Shown: piece after piece, positions 7,032 to 14,427 of the stretch | Layout of the letters: each line of letters begins with the position of its first letter | How positions within the stretch are numbered: position 1 is the first letter of the stretch | Assembly: GCF_900015215.1 (NCBI RefSeq) | Contig: NZ_LN555523.1 | Coordinates: forward strand, 440,415 to 504,414 | Direction: 5' to 3' | Length of the DNA: 64,000 nt | DNA from: Romboutsia ilealis | GTDB lineage: Bacteria; Bacillota; Clostridia; Peptostreptococcales; Peptostreptococcaceae | Notes under the pieces: model-generated | Databases searched by the model: none | What the model saw: the letters and a program-made list of their open reading frames with translations, nothing else | Told to the model about the DNA's origin: nothing | Translations under genes and position numbers: made by a program

Positions 7032-8359
7032 ATGAAGTTTTTAACTTTTAAGGGAGGGATACATACTCCATATAATAAAGAGTACTCAGAAAAAAAGCTA
7101 TAGAAAAAGCAGAAAGTCCAAAAGTAGTATATATACCTCTTCAACAGCATATAGGTGTGCCAGCTAAGGCCATTGTTAAAGTTGGGGATGAAGTTAAGTT
7201 AGGCCAAAAAATAGAGGAGCAACAAGGTTTTGTATCTTGTAACATTCATTCATCTGTATCAGGTAAAGCTATAGGAATTAAAGAACATGAATTACCTGGT
7301 GGAAGAGGTATTTGTATATTAATTGAAAATGACTTTAAAGATGAAATTCATGAAAACGTTATACCGATTAAAAACGTAGAAAATTTAACTAAAGAAGAAA
7401 TAGTAAATATAGTTAAAGAAGCTGGAATTGTTGGTATGGGTGGAGCCACATTTTCAACTCATGTTAAGATATCTCCACATCCAGACAAGAATATAGATAC
7501 TGTTATATTAAATGGAGCTGAATGTGAGTCATATTTAACAGCTGACTATAGGCTTATGTTAGAAAATCCTGAAGATGTAGTTTATGGATTATATATACTT
7601 ATGAAGGCGTTAGATGTAAAAAAATGTTACATAGGTATAGAGGTAAATAAGCCAGATGCTATAGAATCTATAGAAAAAGAAGTTAAAAAATATGACAATA
7701 TTGAAGTTGCAAGGCTTGAAATAAAATATCCTCAAGGAGCTGAAAAGCAACTTATATATGCATGTACAAAGAGAGAAGTTCAATCAGGAAGACTTCCTAT
7801 GGATGCAGGTGTTGTTGTAAATAACGTTGCAACAGCAGCACAAATCGCAAAAACTATAAAAACAGGCATGCCTTTAGTTGAAAGGATAACTACAGTAACA
7901 GGTAGCTGTATAACTGAGCCTAAAAACTTAGTAACTAGAGTGGGGACTTTAGTATCTGAAATAATAGAACAATGTGGAGGTTTCAAAGAAGGTAAAACTG
8001 TTGGAAAAATTATAATGGGTGGACCAATGATGGGGATTGCACAGTATACAATAGACATTCCTACGAATAAAGGTGCGTCAGGAATATTATGTTTAGATGA
8101 GCAGGAGGCAAAAACTCCGAAATCACAAAATTGCTTAAGGTGTAGAAAATGTCTAGATGTATGCCCTGCATTTTTACAACCATTATTCATAAGCGCTCAT
8201 TCATTAAGAAATGATTATGAAAGTGCAGAAAGTTATAGAGCTTTAGATTGTATTGAATGTGGATCATGTTCATTTATATGTCCGGCAAGGAGGCCGTTAC
8301 TTCAATCAATAAGAAATGCAAAAAGAGAAATAATAGCAAATACAAAAACAAATTGCTAA
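7032..8359 (+). pseudogene. rnfC: RnfC, interrupted by a -1 frame break at codon 23
   Basis: RnfC is the NADH-binding, two-[4Fe-4S] subunit of the Rnf ferredoxin:NAD+ oxidoreductase, which pumps ions across the membrane. The proper start (ATG 7032 after AGGGGAG) encodes MKFLTFKGGIHTPYNKEYSE and then hits TAG at 7101. The rest of RnfC runs in the -1 frame and continues as KAIEKAESPKVVYIPLQQH. The switch falls in seven A (7090-7096); eight A would restore one frame. Later parts are normal: MGGATFSTHVK, NGAECE, and C-terminal clusters CLRCRKCLDVCP and CIECGSCSFICP. An indel, sequencing error or slippage on A-AAA-AAG are all possible. The downstream part has no obvious ribosome site of its own. 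Confidence 0.85.
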
Positions 8360-8386
8360 TAAATAGGTTAAATTAGGGGGAAAATG

Positions 8387-8839
8387 ATGGAAAATAAACT
8401 GATAGTATCATCGTCTCCTCATGTGAGAAGTAATCAAGATACATCATATATAATGAAACAAGTTGTAATAGCAACTTTTGTTACTATGGTAGGTATGTTA
8501 CTTAAGGCATATATACCAGCATTAGGTGACGCATTAGGTTTATTTATACCTTTAATAGTTGTTAACTGCTTAATACTAGCTCGTGCAGAGAGTTTCGCAT
8601 CTAAAAACACTCCTATAAAATCAGCAGTAGATGGAATTGGAATGGGCTTAGGATTTACATTAGCATTAACAGCTTTAGGGGTAGTAAGAGAAATATTAGG
8701 TAATGGTACTTTATTTGGAATGGGTTTATTTGGTGCATCTTACCAACCGGCGCTATTATTTATACTACCTCCAGGAGCGTTCTTATCATTAGGATTTTTA
8801 CTTGCAGGGTTTAATAAGTTAAAAAATAAAAAGGCATAG
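8387..8839 (+). CDS. RnfD-RnfE deletion fusion (rnfG missing)
   Basis: This 150-residue frame joins two Rnf subunits. Residues 1-29 (ENKLIVSSSPHVRSNQDTSY and on) are the cytoplasmic N-terminus of RnfD. From about residue 26 (VVIA, bases 8462-8473) the sequence becomes the C-terminal two thirds of RnfE, with FIPLIVVNCLILARAE, the helix DGIGMGLGF and the ending LPPGAFLSLGFLLAGFNKLK. The usual order is rnfCDGEAB, so most of rnfD, all of rnfG and the start of rnfE are absent. RnfD normally carries covalent FMN, as does RnfG, so the product cannot replace either. ATG 8387 is preferred to ATG 8384 for spacing from AGGGGG. It may be non-functional. Confidence 0.85.
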   Translation: MENKLIVSSSPHVRSNQDTSYIMKQVVIATFVTMVGMLLKAYIPALGDALGLFIPLIVVNCLILARAESFASKNTPIKSAVDGIGMGLGFTLALTALGVVREILGNGTLFGMGLFGASYQPALLFILPPGAFLSLGFLLAGFNKLKNKKA

Positions 8840-8851
8840 GGGGAAGAAATA

Positions 8852-9427
8852 ATGAATTTAATACTTTTATTTTTAAGTATAGTACTTGTAAATAATGTTA
8901 TAACTTCTCAGTTTATGGGGATATGTCCTTTCTTAGGTGTATCTAAAAAGGTTGATACGGCTATAGGTATGGGGGCTGCCGTTACATTTGTTTTAACTCT
9001 AGCTTCTTTTATAACATACTTTGTTCAAAAATTATTAGAAATAACAAATAATCAATTTTTACAAACAATAGCATTTATATTAGTGATAGCATCTATAGTT
9101 CAATTTGTTGAGATGGTTATACAAAAGACAAGCCCATCGTTATATCAAGCGTTAGGGGTATTTTTACCTCTTATAACTACAAACTGTGCAGTTTTAGGTA
9201 TAGCACTTGTTAACGTTCAAAATAACTATAATTTAGTAGAAACAATGGTAAATGGATTTGGAGCAGGAATAGGATTTACGTTATCTATAGTTTTGTTTGC
9301 TGGAATAAGGGAAAGACTAGAACTAGCGGATATACCAGAAAGTTTTAAGGGATTTCCAGCAACTATGATAGCGGCTAGTTTAATGTCAATAGCTTTTTTA
9401 GGATTTTCGGGTCTTATAAATCTATAA
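8852..9427 (+). CDS. rnfA: Rnf complex membrane subunit RnfA
   Basis: RnfA is an integral membrane subunit of the ferredoxin:NAD+ oxidoreductase and, with RnfE, holds a membrane-embedded iron-sulfur site. The 191-residue length and six hydrophobic helices are typical. The conserved half-repeats are present: NNVITSQFMGICPFLG near the N-terminus and ITTNCAVLGIAL in the middle, each with the expected Cys. The frame is intact, with AGGGGGAAG before the ATG, 12 bases after the RnfD-RnfE fusion. Given damage to rnfC, rnfD, rnfG and rnfE, whether it still assembles into a working complex is doubtful. Confidence 0.93.
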   Translation: MNLILLFLSIVLVNNVITSQFMGICPFLGVSKKVDTAIGMGAAVTFVLTLASFITYFVQKLLEITNNQFLQTIAFILVIASIVQFVEMVIQKTSPSLYQALGVFLPLITTNCAVLGIALVNVQNNYNLVETMVNGFGAGIGFTLSIVLFAGIRERLELADIPESFKGFPATMIAASLMSIAFLGFSGLINL

Positions 9428-9444
9428 ATTAGGGGGTGAATGTA

Positions 9445-10416
9445 GTGTCGATATTAAGTTCTGTTTTAGTTTTAGGGGCATTAGGGCTGATATTTGGTAT
9501 GGTTTTAGCATATGCTTCTAAAAAATTTGCAGTAGAAGTAGATGAAAGAGTAGAAGCTATTCTTGAAATACTTCCTGGAGCTAACTGCGGTGGATGTGGA
9601 TTTCCAGGTTGCACAGGACTTGCAAATGCAATTGTAGAAGGGTATGCTGACTTAAATTCTTGTCCTGTAGGTGGATCGGATTGTGCATCTAAAATAGGAG
9701 AAATAATGGGTATATCCTCTGAAAGTGAAGAAAGGCAAGTAGCTAAAGTATTATGTAAGGGAAATTGTCAAAGTGCTAAAAATAAATATGAATATGAAGG
9801 GATACAAGATTGTAAATCTGCGAGTATGCTAAATTCAGGTCCAAAGGATTGTAGGTTTGGATGTTTAGGACTTGGAACTTGTAAGGAGTACTGTAAGTTT
9901 GATGCTATTTCTATAATAGATGGACTAGCTATAATAGATGAAGAAAAATGTGTAATGTGTGGTAAATGTATAGAAGTTTGCCCTAAATCTATAATAGGTA
10001 GAAAACCAGCTAGTAAAAAGGTAGTAGTTGAATGTAGTAGCAAAGATTTTGGTAAAACTGTTAAAGAAAAATGTAGTGCAGGATGTATAGGTTGTGGATT
10101 ATGTCAAAAATCTTGTCTATTTGGAGCTATTGAATTTGAAAATAAAATAGCTAAGATAAATTATAAAAAATGTGTTGAGTGTATGGAGTGTGTAAGAAAG
10201 TGCCCTGCTAAGGTAATAAAGGGAGATATTAGCAAGAAACAAAAGGTAGCAATAAATAAAGAACTTTGTGTTGGATGTACAATTTGCAAAAAACAATGTA
10301 AATTTGATGCGATACAAGGTGAATTGAAAGAAAATCATATTGTCGATGAATCTAGATGTGTAGGCTGTCATTTATGTATACAAAAATGTCCTAAAAAAGC
10401 TATTAAAACTATATAA
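9445..10416 (+). CDS. rnfB: Rnf complex ferredoxin-like subunit RnfB
   Basis: RnfB accepts electrons from ferredoxin and passes them into the Rnf complex. It is 323 residues long with one N-terminal membrane helix (residues 1-25), then the Fe-S motif CGGCGFPGC and several CxxCxxCxxxCP ferredoxin motifs: CVMCGKCIEVCP, CIGCGLCQKSC, CVECMECVRKCP, CVGCTICKKQC and CVGCHLCIQKCP. Start is the GTG at 9445, 6 bases after AGGGGGTG; a GTG at 9436 overlaps that ribosome site and is unlikely. The frame is intact. With the rest of the operon broken it might persist as a relic or serve another redox partner. Confidence 0.93.
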   Translation: MSILSSVLVLGALGLIFGMVLAYASKKFAVEVDERVEAILEILPGANCGGCGFPGCTGLANAIVEGYADLNSCPVGGSDCASKIGEIMGISSESEERQVAKVLCKGNCQSAKNKYEYEGIQDCKSASMLNSGPKDCRFGCLGLGTCKEYCKFDAISIIDGLAIIDEEKCVMCGKCIEVCPKSIIGRKPASKKVVVECSSKDFGKTVKEKCSAGCIGCGLCQKSCLFGAIEFENKIAKINYKKCVECMECVRKCPAKVIKGDISKKQKVAINKELCVGCTICKKQCKFDAIQGELKENHIVDESRCVGCHLCIQKCPKKAIKTI

Positions 10417-10424
10417 TATGGATA

Positions 10425-10461
10425 AAATAAAGGTATGATTTTTCATATCTTTATTTTTTTG
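10425..10461 (+). terminator. Terminator at the end of the rnf locus
   Basis: AATAAAGGTATGA pairs with TCATATCTTTATT around TTTT and runs into seven T. Confidence 0.8.
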
Positions 10462-10618
10462 TTGTTAACAAATTTTAAATATTACTAAAATGTAACTAAT
10501 TTTTATTGTTAATTAGCTATATACTATATATAAACGTTCGACATTTGTGTTGAAATTTTTACAATATAATGATAGACTTAATAGGTACAAATTATAAGTA
10601 CTATAATGAGGTGAATCA

Positions 10619-11215
10619 ATGAATATAATCTTGGCATCAGCCTCTCCTAGAAGAAAAGAAATTTTAGAAAATGCTAGTGTTAAATTTGAGGTAATGGCAA
10701 GTTCCATAGAAGAATTAACATTAGATGGTGAGTCTCCTTGTCAAATGGTCATGAGGCTTGCGTTTGAAAAAGGAATGGATATAGCGTCGAGACAAAAAAA
10801 CGATTTGATTATAAGTGCAGATACTATTGTTGTAATAGACAACACTGTATTAGGAAAGCCTGAAAATGAGATAGAAGCAAGGAAAATGATAACAAGCTTA
10901 TCTGGTAGAACTCATCAGGTTATAACAGGAATTAGCTTAATAAATTTAGATAACAATAAAAAGATAATAGACTATGTAATTAGTAATGTTAAATTTAAAA
11001 ATCTATCTGAAGAAGATATAAATGATTATATAAGAACTAAGGAATCTTTAGATAAAGCAGGAGCTTATGGAATACAAGGATATGGGGCACTATTAGTAGA
11101 TGAAATTCAAGGTGACTATTTCAATATAGTAGGATTACCTATATCTAGATTAAGTGATTTATTAAAAAAACATTTTAACATAAATCTTTTTATGGAGGGC
11201 GATGTATCTGAATAA
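10619..11215 (+). CDS. maf: Maf-type nucleotide pyrophosphatase
   Basis: A 198-residue Maf/YhdE-family protein that hydrolyses dTTP, UTP or modified nucleoside triphosphates, preventing their incorporation. Family motifs are ASASPRRKEIL at the start, ISADTIVV with the metal-binding Asp, GKPENEIEA and LSGRTHQVITG. The ATG follows AATGAGGTGAATCA. It opens the maf-radC-mreBCD cluster that is conserved in Gram-positive bacteria, and its 3' end overlaps radC by 14 bases. A role in cell division has been suggested for the family but is not shown by this sequence. Confidence 0.93.
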   Translation: MNIILASASPRRKEILENASVKFEVMASSIEELTLDGESPCQMVMRLAFEKGMDIASRQKNDLIISADTIVVIDNTVLGKPENEIEARKMITSLSGRTHQVITGISLINLDNNKKIIDYVISNVKFKNLSEEDINDYIRTKESLDKAGAYGIQGYGALLVDEIQGDYFNIVGLPISRLSDLLKKHFNINLFMEGDVSE

Positions 11216-11906
11216 AACTTTTAATGCAAATATGACAGTTAAAGAGATGGCATTAGAAGAAAGACCTAGAGAAAAAATGCTTGCACAAGGTGAAAAAAGT
11301 TTGTCTAATGCAGAGTTATTAGCAATTATTCTTAGAACAGGAACGAAGCAGAAAAATGTAATTGACTTAGCAAATTACATAATAAATAAAGATTCTCAAG
11401 GAATAAGGTATCTACAAGATATAACTATTGAACAATTATGTGAAATAGATGGCGTAGGATTAACCAAGGCAACTATGATAAAAGCATCATTAGAGCTAGG
11501 CAGAAGAGTCGCAAGTTTTAAACCTAATAAGTATAAGGTTAAAAATCCTTGGGACATATATAAATATTATATGGATAGTTTAAGGTATCTAAAAAAAGAA
11601 GTTTTTAAGGTAGTTCTTTTAAATACAAAAAATGAAATAATAACCGATGTTGATGTATCCGTAGGAACTTTAAATTCATCATTGGTACATCCGAGGGAAG
11701 TTTTTATAGAAGCAATAAAAAGAAGTTCAAATAAAATTATCTTAATACATAATCACCCATCTGGAAGTATAGAACCTTCCCTAGAGGATAAAAATATAAC
11801 TAAAAGACTTATTAGATGTGGAGAAATAATAGGAATAGAAGTTATAGATCATATAATAATTGGAGATGGAATGTATTTTAGCTTTAAAGAAAATATGGTG
11901 ATTTAA
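11202..11906 (+). CDS. radC: RadC/UPF0758 family JAB-domain protein
   Basis: A 234-residue protein with an N-terminal helix-hairpin-helix-like region (RPREKMLAQGEKSLSNAELL, then LCEIDGVGLTKATMIKAS) and a C-terminal JAB/MPN metalloprotease-like domain. The JAMM zinc motif is visible as HNHPSGSIEPSLED. Despite the name, the old link to recombination repair is disputed and the biochemical function is unknown. ATG 11202 lies just after GGAGGG inside the end of maf, so the two are probably translationally coupled. An alternative ATG at 11232 is possible but has no ribosome site. Confidence 0.92.
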   Translation: MYLNKTFNANMTVKEMALEERPREKMLAQGEKSLSNAELLAIILRTGTKQKNVIDLANYIINKDSQGIRYLQDITIEQLCEIDGVGLTKATMIKASLELGRRVASFKPNKYKVKNPWDIYKYYMDSLRYLKKEVFKVVLLNTKNEIITDVDVSVGTLNSSLVHPREVFIEAIKRSSNKIILIHNHPSGSIEPSLEDKNITKRLIRCGEIIGIEVIDHIIIGDGMYFSFKENMVI

Positions 11907-11933
11907 TTTGAAAAAATAGGAAGGATAATAATT

Positions 11934-13010
11934 ATGACTAAAGAAAAGAAAGAAAAAAAAGAGAAAAAAGGATTAATGTCTATGTTTGGATTTAAAAAAA
12001 TGACAAAAGACATGGGGATAGATTTAGGAACAGCTAATACTTTAGTTTATATAAAAGGACAAGGGATAGTAGTAAGAGAACCATCTGTTGTTGCAATAAG
12101 AGATGACAGTAAGGAAGTTTTAGCAGTTGGTGAAGAAGCTAAAAAAATGATAGGTAGAACACCAGGTAATATAGTAGCTATAAGACCTATGAAAGATGGA
12201 GTTATAGCTGATTTTGATGTGACTGAATCTATGCTTAGATACTTCATACAAAAAGCAGCTGCTAAAAAAGGTGTTATAACACCAAGAATAGCTATATGTG
12301 TTCCTTATGGAGTTACGGAAGTAGAAAAAAGAGCGATAGAAGAAGCAGCAAGACAAGCAGGTGCTAGAGATGCTTATCTTATAGAAGAACCAATGGCGGC
12401 GGCTATAGGTGCTGGCCTTAAAGTGGAAGAACCAGAAGGTAATATGGTTGTAGATATCGGTGGAGGTACTACTGAAATAGCTATAATATCTTTAGGTGGT
12501 ATCGTTACAGCTAAATCAATAAGAATCGGTGGGGATGAATTTGATGAATCTATAGTTAGTTATGTTAAAAAAGAATATAATTTAGCTATAGGTGAGAGAA
12601 CAGCTGAAGATGTAAAAATAAGCATAGGATCTACTTTTAAGGATGATCAAGAACAAAATATGCAAATAAGAGGTAGAGATTTAATATCAGGATTACCTAA
12701 AACAATAGAAATAAGTTCAGCAGAAGTAAGAGATGCATTAAAAGAGCCTATAAACTCAATAATAGATGCAATAAAATCAACTTTAGAAAAGACACCACCA
12801 GAATTAGCATCAGATATAATGGAGAACGGAATAATGTTAACAGGAGGGGGAGCATTACTTAGAGGTCTAGATAAACTGGTTAAGCAAGAAACTGGTATGC
12901 CAGTACAAATAGCTGAGAATCCTCTAGATTGTGTTGCTTTAGGAACAGGTAAGTCAGTAGAAGATCAAGAAATATTTGAAAAAGTATTAATGATGAATGC
13001 TAGAAAGTAA
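11934..13010 (+). CDS. mreB: Rod shape-determining actin homologue MreB
   Basis: MreB polymerises on the inner membrane face and organises lateral wall synthesis by the elongation machinery. The 358-residue sequence has the actin-fold phosphate-1 motif [10 protein letters not shown], the phosphate-2 motif [12 protein letters not shown] and the adenosine motif [13 protein letters not shown]. Unlike the textbook form, which begins close to the GIDLGT motif, it carries about 26 extra residues. These are Lys/Glu-rich ([11 protein letters not shown]) followed by LMSMFGFKK, which may strengthen membrane contact. AGGAAGGA precedes the ATG. mreC, mreD and pbp2 follow in order. Confidence 0.97.
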   Translation: MTKEKKEKKEKKGLMSMFGFKKMTKDMGIDLGTANTLVYIKGQGIVVREPSVVAIRDDSKEVLAVGEEAKKMIGRTPGNIVAIRPMKDGVIADFDVTESMLRYFIQKAAAKKGVITPRIAICVPYGVTEVEKRAIEEAARQAGARDAYLIEEPMAAAIGAGLKVEEPEGNMVVDIGGGTTEIAIISLGGIVTAKSIRIGGDEFDESIVSYVKKEYNLAIGERTAEDVKISIGSTFKDDQEQNMQIRGRDLISGLPKTIEISSAEVRDALKEPINSIIDAIKSTLEKTPPELASDIMENGIMLTGGGALLRGLDKLVKQETGMPVQIAENPLDCVALGTGKSVEDQEIFEKVLMMNARK

Positions 13011-13029
13011 TTAAAAGTTGGTGATATCT

Positions 13030-13914
13030 TTGAGATTCGATAAGAACAAAAAAGAAAAAAAGATTAATTTAAAAGTGATAGCAACCGGTGTAGTTGCTAT
13101 CACTTTAATTGGAATTGTAGGAATATCTATAGGTAGATATTCAGGAAATAATCCTATAGGAGATAAGTTTGTTTTAGATATAATAGAACCTATAGGAAAG
13201 AATTTAAACAATGGGTTTACATTTTTAAAAGATAATATTAAAGACATAATAAACTATAAAAATAACTCTAAAAAGGTTGATAGTTTACAAGATGAAAATG
13301 AAAAATTAAAAGAAGAGATAATAGCATTAAATAATCAATTAGATGATGTTCAATCTCTTGATAGTCTAAAAAAAGCTTTAAACTATATAGATGAAAAATA
13401 CCAAGCAAAAAGTATTTCAGCAAGTGTAGTTGGAAAAAATGATGGAAATTGGTATGATTCATTTATTATAGGTGCTGGCAAAAATCAAGGTGTTAAAGAA
13501 GAAAGTATAGTTACAAATGGAAATGGTTTGGTAGGAATTGTATATGAAGTTTCTGATAACTATAGTAAAGCTATATCTTTATTAGATACAAAGTCATCTG
13601 TAAGTTTTAAGTTATTAAAAGACTCTAATTTTAAGGGTGTTATAACTCAAAACTCTACGTTAGATGATAAAGAAAATTATAAAAATAAAGGTTACCTATG
13701 TGGATATATGTTTGATAGTTCATATAATGTATTGCCTGGTGATGTAATAACAACATCTGGTCTAGGGCTTTATCCTGAAGGAATACCTATAGGAGAAGTT
13801 GATAAAGTTATAGATGATAAAAATAAATCTATGAAATATGTAGTAGTTAAGCCGTATGTAAACTTTAAAAATATAGATGATGTTATTATTATTGAACCAA
13901 GGAATATAGGGTAA
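13030..13914 (+). CDS. mreC: Rod shape-determining protein MreC
   Basis: MreC is a bitopic scaffold of the elongasome that binds PBP2 outside the membrane. This 294-residue form has a basic start, a transmembrane helix at about residues 15-33, a coiled coil at about 72-105 (SLQDENEKLKEEIIALNNQL) and two beta-barrel lobes with GLVGIVYEV and GLGLYPEGIPIGEV segments. I prefer TTG at 13030 because GGTGAT, complementary to the 16S rRNA tail, lies about 5 bases upstream. An earlier TTG/GTG pair at 13018-13023 overlaps that site. It follows mreB by 19 bases. Confidence 0.92.
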   Translation: MRFDKNKKEKKINLKVIATGVVAITLIGIVGISIGRYSGNNPIGDKFVLDIIEPIGKNLNNGFTFLKDNIKDIINYKNNSKKVDSLQDENEKLKEEIIALNNQLDDVQSLDSLKKALNYIDEKYQAKSISASVVGKNDGNWYDSFIIGAGKNQGVKEESIVTNGNGLVGIVYEVSDNYSKAISLLDTKSSVSFKLLKDSNFKGVITQNSTLDDKENYKNKGYLCGYMFDSSYNVLPGDVITTSGLGLYPEGIPIGEVDKVIDDKNKSMKYVVVKPYVNFKNIDDVIIIEPRNIG

Positions 13915-13927
13915 AGGTGTTATAATT

Positions 13928-14416
13928 ATGAAGAAGATTTTACTTTGTTTTTTAGGGATTTTGCTAGCAATAGTTGAAATTAGTATCACTAATTACATAG
14001 ACATATTTAATGTGAGTTTTAACTTACTTACAATTTACATAACTATAATATCACTTTACTTGGACGAGACAGATGTGAGTATAATAGGTGCTATAATAGG
14101 TCTTGTAAAAGATATGAACGTAGGTGGAATATTTGGTGTTAATGCGTTAATCTTATTTACAATAGGATATGGAATTAGCTTTTTAAAAAATAAAATATAT
14201 AAAGAAAGCAATATAACTATATTTGCATTAGTATTTATAGCTAGTTTGTTTGATTCTATGGTAAATATAGCCACAGCAATACCAGTTTATAATACTTATG
14301 GAATATTAAATTTAGTTATAAAAGGCATAATCACTATTCCTTTGATTAACTCAATTTTGAGTGTATTACTATATAACCTATTTAAAACATCGATACTTAA
14401 ACTTAAAGAAGATTAG
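13928..14416 (+). CDS. mreD: Rod shape-determining protein MreD
   Basis: A 162-residue polytopic membrane protein with about five hydrophobic helices, matching MreD in size, topology and position between mreC and the PBP2 gene. MreD belongs to the elongasome that couples MreB filaments to peptidoglycan synthesis. Sequence conservation in this family is low, so the assignment rests on context plus the motif-like GLVKDMNVGGIFGVNAL, similar to the LI.DL..G...G region of other MreD proteins. The ATG is preceded by AAAGGTGTTATAATT; a weak ribosome site suggests coupling to mreC, whose stop is 13 bases away. Confidence 0.88.
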   Translation: MKKILLCFLGILLAIVEISITNYIDIFNVSFNLLTIYITIISLYLDETDVSIIGAIIGLVKDMNVGGIFGVNALILFTIGYGISFLKNKIYKESNITIFALVFIASLFDSMVNIATAIPVYNTYGILNLVIKGIITIPLINSILSVLLYNLFKTSILKLKED

Positions 14417-14427
14417 TTGGTGATTGA

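Noticed and set aside
7050-7060. AGGGAGGG as a frameshift-stimulating internal Shine-Dalgarno
   Set aside because: It is over 30 bases from the slippery run, whereas known stimulators sit about 10 bases away, and it encodes the conserved KGG of RnfC.
7780-8190. Long - strand frames inside + strand genes (here within rnfC; others in leuS, lepA and maf)
   Set aside because: They oppose strongly conserved coding sequence, lack ribosome sites and have low-complexity Ser/Leu/Ile composition, so they are shadows.
7157-8359. RnfC as a naturally shorter protein starting inside the gene
   Set aside because: The upstream ATG with a strong ribosome site encodes the conserved RnfC N-terminus in another frame, and no ribosome site lies near the internal start, so an interrupted full-length gene explains the data better.
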